NCBI GenBank assembly: GCA_046259385.1
Contig: JBJYWI010000026.1
Location: 1-6,877 of the forward strand
Length of the DNA stretch: 6,877 nt
Origin: CAVWDI01 sp046259385
Lineage (GTDB): Bacteria > Chloroflexota > Anaerolineae > Anaerolineales > UBA4823
Reading direction: 5' to 3'
In this document: positions 1 through 3,877 of the stretch, in pieces
Numbering within the stretch: position 1 is the first letter of the stretch
Layout of the letters: each line of letters opens with the position of its first letter
Position numbers and translations under genes: made by a program
The notes under the pieces: generated by a model
Told to the model about the DNA's origin: nothing
Database searches by the model: none
Seen by the model: only the letters and a program-made list of their open reading frames with translations

Positions 1-15
1 CATTGACTTCGGTAT

Positions 16-21
16 TATAAT
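16..21 (+). promoter_or_regulatory. Possible -10 element upstream of plsX
   Basis: A perfect TATAAT lies 50 bases before the plsX start codon. Its -35 partner would fall outside the window: the TTGACT at 3-8 is only 7 bases away, far too close to serve. If real, transcription would begin near base 28, at the foot of the hairpin at 28-50. The alternative is that this stretch is the tail of an upstream gene, because the frame from base 2 is open to a TAA at 59-61. The call rests on one hexamer and is weak. Confidence 0.25.
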
Positions 22-27
22 CTGCCT

Positions 28-50
28 CGGGTCATTGTCAAGCAGACCCG
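28..50 (+). promoter_or_regulatory. Small leader hairpin before plsX
   Basis: CGGGTC (28-33) and GACCCG (45-50) form a perfect 6-bp GC-rich stem around an 11-base loop, ending 10 bases before the plsX Shine-Dalgarno sequence. Only TTTC follows, so it is not a convincing intrinsic terminator. It could be a leader structure, an operator half-site pair, or part of an upstream coding tail. It does not match the FapR operator consensus that controls plsX in Bacillus. Confidence 0.3.
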
Positions 51-70
51 TTTCAGCATAAGGAGACAAC

Positions 71-1102
71 ATGCGGATAGCGTTAGATGCAATGGGAAGC
101 GACAACTGTCCCCTTCCAGAGATTCAGGGGGCTGAAGAAGCTGCCCGCTTGTTCGGTGATGAAATTATATTAATTGGATCGGAGCGCCTGATCAATGAAA
201 GACTATCTGATCCTCTTTCAGATAGCATCCAGGTTCGAGTCTTGCATGCTCCGGATGCGATAACAATGGAAGATAAAGGGCTGCAGCTTGCGTTAAAAGC
301 GAAACGCAAAAAAGCCCAAACTTCAATGGCAATCGGCATGGATATGCTGAAGTCAGGGGAGGCGGATGTTTTTATCACCGCGGGCAATACCGGAGGGGCG
401 CTGGCAACTGCTTTTTTCCGCCTGGGTATAATAGCTGGGGTTGAGAGACCTGCGCTTACAGCTTTATTCCCGGTTATGGGCGGCTATTGCACAGTTCTGG
501 ATATCGGAGCGAATCCTGATTGTGATCCGGAACATATCGTCCAATTCGCAATAATGGGATCTGTTTACGCGAATAAAGTATTGGGCGTATCTGCTCCAAA
601 AGTTGGGTTAATATCCAACGCTGAAGAAAAAGGAAAGGGGAATGAATTGATCCGGGAGGTATTTCCTCTTCTGGAAAACAGTGATCTCAATTTTGTGGGT
701 AACATTGAGGGAAAAGAATTGTTCGGCGGTTTGGTAGATGTAGCAGTTACTGATGGTTTCACCGGCAATGTGGTTTTGAAAATCAGCGAGGCTGTCGCCA
801 AGATGTTTACCGAGATTCTCCGTACGGAATTGACCCGAAATTTCCGGACAAAACTCGGTGCATTGCTGGCGAAACCAGCTTTTAACAAGGTAAAAATCAT
901 TCTTGATCCCTCAGAGATTGGAGCCGCGCCGCTTCTCGGAGTAAACGGACTGGTTTTCATTGGTCATGGACGGTCCGATAAACGGGCAATTGTCAGTGCA
1001 ATCCGGTCAGCCCGCCTAGCAGTCAAGGCAAACCTTCTCGATGAGATCAACGATGCAATCTGTAAAAGGGTTGAAACCCTCCAGTTGGGAGAGTGTAATT
1101 GA
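71..1102 (+). CDS. plsX: Phosphate acyltransferase PlsX
   Basis: PlsX converts acyl-ACP and inorganic phosphate to acyl-phosphate, which PlsY uses to acylate glycerol-3-phosphate in the first step of phospholipid synthesis. It is a soluble enzyme that acts at the inner face of the membrane. The 343-residue protein is full length for the family. It opens with the typical MRIALDAMGSD, then shows ITMEDKG (about residues 65-71), the AGNTGG loop (about 104-109), LDIGAN-DCDPEH (about 142-154), the SNAEEKGKGNEL segment (about 181-192), VTDGFTGNVVLK (about 226-237), and a late GAAPLLGVNG followed by FIGHGRSD. These are the conserved blocks of the PlsX fold. The start is supported by AAGGAG at 60-65, five bases before ATG. 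The classic YGGAPLLG block reads IGAAPLLG here, a mild change. In many bacteria plsX heads a fab gene cluster. Here the next thing downstream, 14 bases past the stop codon, is a broken fabF-like remnant. Confidence 0.97.
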   Translation: MRIALDAMGSDNCPLPEIQGAEEAARLFGDEIILIGSERLINERLSDPLSDSIQVRVLHAPDAITMEDKGLQLALKAKRKKAQTSMAIGMDMLKSGEADVFITAGNTGGALATAFFRLGIIAGVERPALTALFPVMGGYCTVLDIGANPDCDPEHIVQFAIMGSVYANKVLGVSAPKVGLISNAEEKGKGNELIREVFPLLENSDLNFVGNIEGKELFGGLVDVAVTDGFTGNVVLKISEAVAKMFTEILRTELTRNFRTKLGALLAKPAFNKVKIILDPSEIGAAPLLGVNGLVFIGHGRSDKRAIVSAIRSARLAVKANLLDEINDAICKRVETLQLGECN

Positions 1103-1116
1103 GAGTTAAACATTAA

Positions 1117-1284
1117 CGCCCCAAGGTAGTTATAACTAGCTTTGGTGAAGTATTTCCTTTGGGTTCTTCATGTGTTCTTGATGATGTACCCAATCTAGCT
1201 GGGAAAAAGACCATCCGGTGCGCTTTGTCAAATTCTTTCGGACTCAGCGGCTAAAGTGCCTGTTTGTTTATCAGAAATTTTGAA
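1117..1284 (+). pseudogene. fabF: fabF (3-oxoacyl-ACP synthase II) fossil, N- and C-terminal ends joined
   Basis: The frame starting at 1117 encodes RPKVVITSFGEVFPLGSS, which resembles the first strand of ketoacyl-ACP synthase II (typical RVVITGLGAVTPLGNS). It runs straight into CVLDDVPNLAGKK and then ALSNSFGLSG (to 1251), which resembles the family's C-terminus (typical CDLDYVPN followed by ALSNSFGFGG). After a TAA at 1252-1254 the same frame continues with SACLFIRNFE (to 1284), in register with the usual final -NASLVFRRFE. So roughly the first 17 and last 35 residues of a ~410-residue enzyme are joined near 1168-1171. The Cys-His-His catalytic core is missing, there is no start codon (an in-frame TAA sits at 1114-1116) and no ribosome binding site. 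What is seen is the translation; the family match comes from memory of conserved motifs, not a search. It is surely non-functional as an enzyme. The position right after plsX fits a decayed fatty-acid operon. Confidence 0.72.
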
Positions 1285-1329
1285 AATAATTACATTTGAA
1301 TTATGGATATTAAATCTAGGAAAAAATAA

Positions 1330-2019
1330 ATGAATATTTATCGTAATGAAAATCTAATCAATCGAAATGCGAAAATAGCCCAGTTCACATTATTTGGAGG
1401 TTTATTAGTACTGGCTGGGGGTATGTACCTTTCTTTTCGCTACCCGGACCAGTTCTATTATTCTCTCTCCGCTCTTGTATTTGGCTTCATTCTTTCACAG
1501 GTTGGAATATATTTTAGCAACCGCTGGTCAAGAAAACCACGACCTGATGAAATATTGGACCAGGCGCTTAAGGGCCTGGACGATAATTACTCTCTCTTCC
1601 ATTTCCTTTCACCCATTTCCCATCTCTTGGTAGGACCATGCGGTGTTTGGAATCTGCGGACATACCATCAAAAAGGTTTGATAACCTACCGGGATGGCCG
1701 CTGGAGGCAAAAAGGCGGCAGTCTTTATATGAAAATATTCGCCCAGGAAAGCCTAGGTAGACCAGAGCTTGAAATTCAGGGAGATGAAACTCGCTTATCC
1801 AAATTCTTTAACGAGAATTTGGAACAGGACTCCATCCCGGAAATCCATTCATCGCTTGTCTTCACAAATTCTGATGTTGAAATTTCCCTCTCTGAAGATG
1901 ATCCACCCCCAGCTGAGACAATTTATGTAGCAAAATTAAAAGACCTGGTCAGAAAATATGCCAAAGCGAAAACGCTTTCAACGGATAAAATTGACCAGAT
2001 AATAAATATCGTTCATTAA
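1330..2019 (+). CDS. Two-helix membrane protein with degenerate NERD-like domain
   Basis: This is a 229-residue protein of unknown function. Residues 17-37 and 43-63 form two hydrophobic helices in a hairpin, followed by basic residues (RWSRKPRP, 65-72), which suggests that the C-terminal domain is cytoplasmic. Residues 73-205 resemble a NERD (nuclease-related) domain: DEILDQALKGL (73-83) fits its first helix, and SHLLVGPCGVWNLRTYHQKG (97-116) aligns with the family core, usually IDHLVVGPTGVFVIETKxxKG. At the expected catalytic places the acidic residue is Ser97, and the E-x-K pair is Arg110/Tyr112, so nuclease activity is unlikely. VFTNSDVEISL (177-187) fits the late NERD strand. The C-terminus is a charged helix. 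ATG follows AGG at 1318-1320 with a 9-base gap. No clear promoter was found; the gene lies after the fabF relic and is closed by the hairpin at 2022. The CDS is reliable; the domain call is moderate and its role is unknown. Confidence 0.82.
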   Translation: MNIYRNENLINRNAKIAQFTLFGGLLVLAGGMYLSFRYPDQFYYSLSALVFGFILSQVGIYFSNRWSRKPRPDEILDQALKGLDDNYSLFHFLSPISHLLVGPCGVWNLRTYHQKGLITYRDGRWRQKGGSLYMKIFAQESLGRPELEIQGDETRLSKFFNENLEQDSIPEIHSSLVFTNSDVEISLSEDDPPPAETIYVAKLKDLVRKYAKAKTLSTDKIDQIINIVH

Positions 2020-2021
2020 CC

Positions 2022-2064
2022 AAAAAATCCTGCGTTTGGTTACTTTATCTCGCAGGATTTTTTT
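2022..2064. terminator. Bidirectional intrinsic terminator between convergent genes
   Basis: AAAAAATCCTGCG (2022-2034) pairs perfectly with CGCAGGATTTTTT (2051-2063), giving a 13-bp stem with a 16-base loop. There is a run of seven T at 2058-2064 on the plus strand, and the six A at 2022-2027 give a U run on the minus strand. It begins three bases after the plus-strand stop codon at 2019 and lies about 20 bases past the stop of the SPFH gene, so it can end transcription from both sides. Confidence 0.92.
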
Positions 2065-2084
2065 AATTTTATTTATTCAAATTC

Positions 2085-3149
2085 TCATCCACCCAGGAAT
2101 GCCTCCAGAGCTTCCTTGCTGATCCGATAAGCATTTCCAATTTTTCTGGCTTTTAAATCTCCGGCATCGATTGCTGCAATTACATCTTCTTCAGATACCT
2201 TTAAGAGACCCGCTGCTTCAGCGGGGGTCATAACTGGCGGAAAACCGCCTTCAGGTCCACCGGATTGTGGGGGAGGAGCCTGCTGACCGCCAGTTGCAGC
2301 TGCCCCGGTCATTCCCTGCAAAGATTGGCTGATTGCGTTTCCTACGCCCATTCCAGCCCCTATTCCAGCGGTTAACCCTGCCCCACCGCTTGGGTTTTGG
2401 GCTGCATCTCTCATCGCATCTGCTGCTTGAAGCTGGGTGTATGTTTGCATATCAAGCATCCCCATCGCCCGCAGCTCCTCAGCCGATTTACTAGACGGCT
2501 TCAGGTTGGAGATATAAAAGCTTTTTAACGTCAATCCGAGTGCAAGAAAATCATCTTGAGACTTCGCACGCACGCCTGCACCCAGTTCCTCAGTCAATCC
2601 TATCATCTCAGGTACATCATGCTCAGAAGCAGTCTCCCCAAGTAAATCCTGTAATTTGGATAGCAGCATGGATCGAAGCCGGCTTTCGATTTCATTCATC
2701 CGGTACATTCCTCGTGACCCTACAACCTGGGTCACAAATTGCTGCGGATCTTTTACTTGAAAGCTGTATATACCAAATCCCTGCAATAGCGCCACTCCGA
2801 GTCCCATGTTCGGGTTCCGGACAATAATCGGTTGCGGTGTGCCCCATTTCCGGTCAACAAATTCACGCATTGATACAAAATATACTTCTGCGGGGAAGGG
2901 AGTTTTCTCGTTAAAAAGGTTACCTAACAAATCAATGAGTAAAGGAATATTAGCAGTAACAATTGTATGCCGTCCTGGACCGAATACATCTAATGCATTC
3001 CCATCCCGGAAAAAGATTGCTGATTGTGATTCCCGCACGATGACCTGTGATCCAATTCTAAAATTACCGGGTCCGACCTCCGGAAATCGGTGAACAATTT
3101 CATCCTTCATCTCATTTGGATATTCGACTACATCAAATACTCTTGCCAT
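2085..3149 (-). CDS. SPFH domain protein (YdjI type) with C-terminal excisionase-like HTH
   Basis: This 354-residue protein belongs to the SPFH (stomatin/prohibitin/flotillin/HflK) group, in the branch related to Bacillus YdjI. SPFH proteins form membrane- or shell-associated oligomeric rings or scaffolds. Visible marks are RFPEVGPGNFRIGSQVIVRESQ (21-42), DVFGPGRHTI (54-63), AEVYFVSMREFVDRKWGT (87-104) and FGIYSFQVKDP (125-135). Helical segments run to about residue 250. A Gly/Ala-rich and then Pro/Gly-rich linker follows (about 253-303). Residues 306-354, starting VMTPAEAAGLLKVSEEDV and ending YRISKEALEAFL, look like a helix-turn-helix of the MerR/excisionase (HTH_17) kind. YdjI-type proteins usually end in a zinc ribbon, so this tail is a swap. 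There is no signal peptide or membrane helix. AGGAGAG (3155-3161) sits five bases before ATG. It is the second gene of a unit with the 176-residue protein, 50 bases apart. The fold is secure; the role is not known. Confidence 0.92.
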   Translation of the reverse strand: MARVFDVVEYPNEMKDEIVHRFPEVGPGNFRIGSQVIVRESQSAIFFRDGNALDVFGPGRHTIVTANIPLLIDLLGNLFNEKTPFPAEVYFVSMREFVDRKWGTPQPIIVRNPNMGLGVALLQGFGIYSFQVKDPQQFVTQVVGSRGMYRMNEIESRLRSMLLSKLQDLLGETASEHDVPEMIGLTEELGAGVRAKSQDDFLALGLTLKSFYISNLKPSSKSAEELRAMGMLDMQTYTQLQAADAMRDAAQNPSGGAGLTAGIGAGMGVGNAISQSLQGMTGAAATGGQQAPPPQSGGPEGGFPPVMTPAEAAGLLKVSEEDVIAAIDAGDLKARKIGNAYRISKEALEAFLGG

Positions 3150-3199
3150 CTCATCTCTCCTGCGAATTCTCTTATCAAATTATAAAATTGCTTCTCTGG

Positions 3200-3730
3200 T
3201 TATTCTGACTCTGCTTTCCCGAGAATAACTTCTTCCCGTCTGTCATAGACATCGATACAATCCTGCGATACACTTCGCAGGTGCCTAATAGAGGCCGGCA
3301 GACCATCACTGCCTATTGATACCTCCACATTATCAATCGCCCGGCTTATTTCATCCACCAGATCAAGCATCTGAGAGTCATACTGGTACAGCAAACCGAG
3401 TTCTTCCTCGTTTATTTTAACAGCATCAAACAAACCTGAATACCCTCTGGTTGCCCTTCTTATACGATCGGAAAATGTGCGCAGTTTGATTGCTGCTGAT
3501 TCTAAATCATCGACATATGATATTTCACCAGCACTGATCAGGTCGCGCTGCAAGGATGATATACGCTGATATTGCTGTTCAAAACGATCAGAAATCATAT
3601 CTCGCAACAGCTTGTCTGAATCACGGCGTTTCTGTCGTTCGATATAACCTCCGAATCCAGGTATTTTGCTCGCGATCTTCTTAAACGGATCTAAATCAGA
3701 GTCAACCTTGCCATAAATTTCATCGCTCAT
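3200..3730 (-). CDS. Conserved helical/coiled-coil protein, partner of the SPFH protein
   Basis: I do not recognise a named family with certainty. The 176-residue protein is acidic at both ends and mostly helical. Residues 15-45 carry a striking FKKIASKIPGFGGY followed by a basic stretch (ERQKRRDSDKLLRD). I recall similar motifs in short uncharacterised proteins of Chloroflexota and Cyanobacteria, but could not check this. Residues about 45-140 have heptad-like hydrophobic spacing suggesting coiled coil. There is no signal peptide or membrane segment, so it is probably cytoplasmic. The start is backed by AGGAGA at 3736-3741, five bases before ATG; a second AAGGAG at 3748-3753 lies further up with no start codon for it. 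It is the first gene after the extended -10 promoter at 3766-3774, with the SPFH gene 50 bases downstream on the same strand. I infer co-expression and possibly a shared complex, with this helical protein loading on or regulating the SPFH scaffold. Confidence 0.85.
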   Translation of the reverse strand: MSDEIYGKVDSDLDPFKKIASKIPGFGGYIERQKRRDSDKLLRDMISDRFEQQYQRISSLQRDLISAGEISYVDDLESAAIKLRTFSDRIRRATRGYSGLFDAVKINEEELGLLYQYDSQMLDLVDEISRAIDNVEVSIGSDGLPASIRHLRSVSQDCIDVYDRREEVILGKAESE

Positions 3731-3765
3731 TATTTTCTCCTGTAAATCTCCTTATATTTCAATTG

Positions 3766-3774
3766 ATTATAGCA
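3766..3774 (-). promoter_or_regulatory. Extended -10 promoter of the coiled-coil/SPFH unit
   Basis: Read on the minus strand, this is TGCTATAAT: a perfect -10 hexamer with the TGn extension. No good -35 hexamer lies 16-18 bases upstream, which is typical of promoters that depend on an extended -10. Transcription should start near 3759, giving a leader of about 29 bases that holds both Shine-Dalgarno-like sequences. It lies between two genes on the same strand, so the unit is transcribed independently of the large gene upstream. Confidence 0.72.
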
Positions 3775-3792
3775 TTAGTTAACCAACAAATT

Positions 3793-3822
3793 ACACAGAT
3801 AATCTATATCTGATCACCAGTG
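3793..3822. promoter_or_regulatory. Inverted repeat upstream of the SPFH-unit promoter
   Basis: CAGATA (3796-3801) and TATCTG (3807-3812) form a perfect 6-bp inverted repeat with a 5-base centre. Outer ACAC (3793-3796) and GTGT (3819-3822) add a looser second symmetry, and TGATCA (3811-3816) is itself a palindrome. The centre lies about 45 bases before the predicted transcription start, where activators of promoters with weak -35 elements commonly bind. It may be an operator; no known regulator consensus is recognised. Confidence 0.35.
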
Positions 3823-3850
3823 TAAAATTTTTAAGACTATTAACTGACGA

Positions 3851-3877
3851 GAAAAAATAACCTGATCAAGGATTATT
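3851..3877 (-). terminator. Intrinsic terminator overlapping the stop codon of the large gene
   Basis: On the minus strand, AATAA, a bulged T, and CCT pair with AGG and TTATT around a 5-base loop, and a short U run follows. The TGA stop codon (3866-3868) overlaps the upper stem and loop, so the hairpin could form only once ribosomes have left. With 8 base pairs, mostly A-T, plus one bulge, it is weaker than the hairpin at 2022. It fits the need to separate this gene from the promoter about 80 bases further on. Confidence 0.45.

Noticed and set aside
3..21. TTGACT and TATAAT as a complete promoter before plsX
   Set aside because: The two hexamers are only 7 bases apart; about 17 are needed. 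Only the -10 was kept, at low confidence.
2..61. Tail of an upstream gene (19 codons then TAA, overlapping the plsX ribosome binding site)
   Set aside because: The short peptide, IDFGIIICLGSLSSRPVSA, matches nothing I recognise, including the usual L32 (rpmF) C-terminus. An open frame this short can arise by chance.
124..960. Minus-strand open frames opposite plsX (124-387, 565-960)
   Set aside because: They are antisense shadows of a fully conserved plsX. The products are Ser/Thr-rich and unrecognisable, with no ribosome binding sites noted.
1280..1313. Promoter for the NERD-like gene (TTGAAA with TATGGA or TATTAA)
   Set aside because: With TTGAAA at 1280-1285, the -10 at acceptable spacing matches only 3 of 6 bases, and the better TATTAA is 22 bases away. 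In AT-rich DNA this is not convincing.
2540..3093. Plus-strand open frames opposite the SPFH gene (2540-2827, 2806-3093)
   Set aside because: They are shadows of the SPFH coding strand, with no recognisable domain and overlapping each other.
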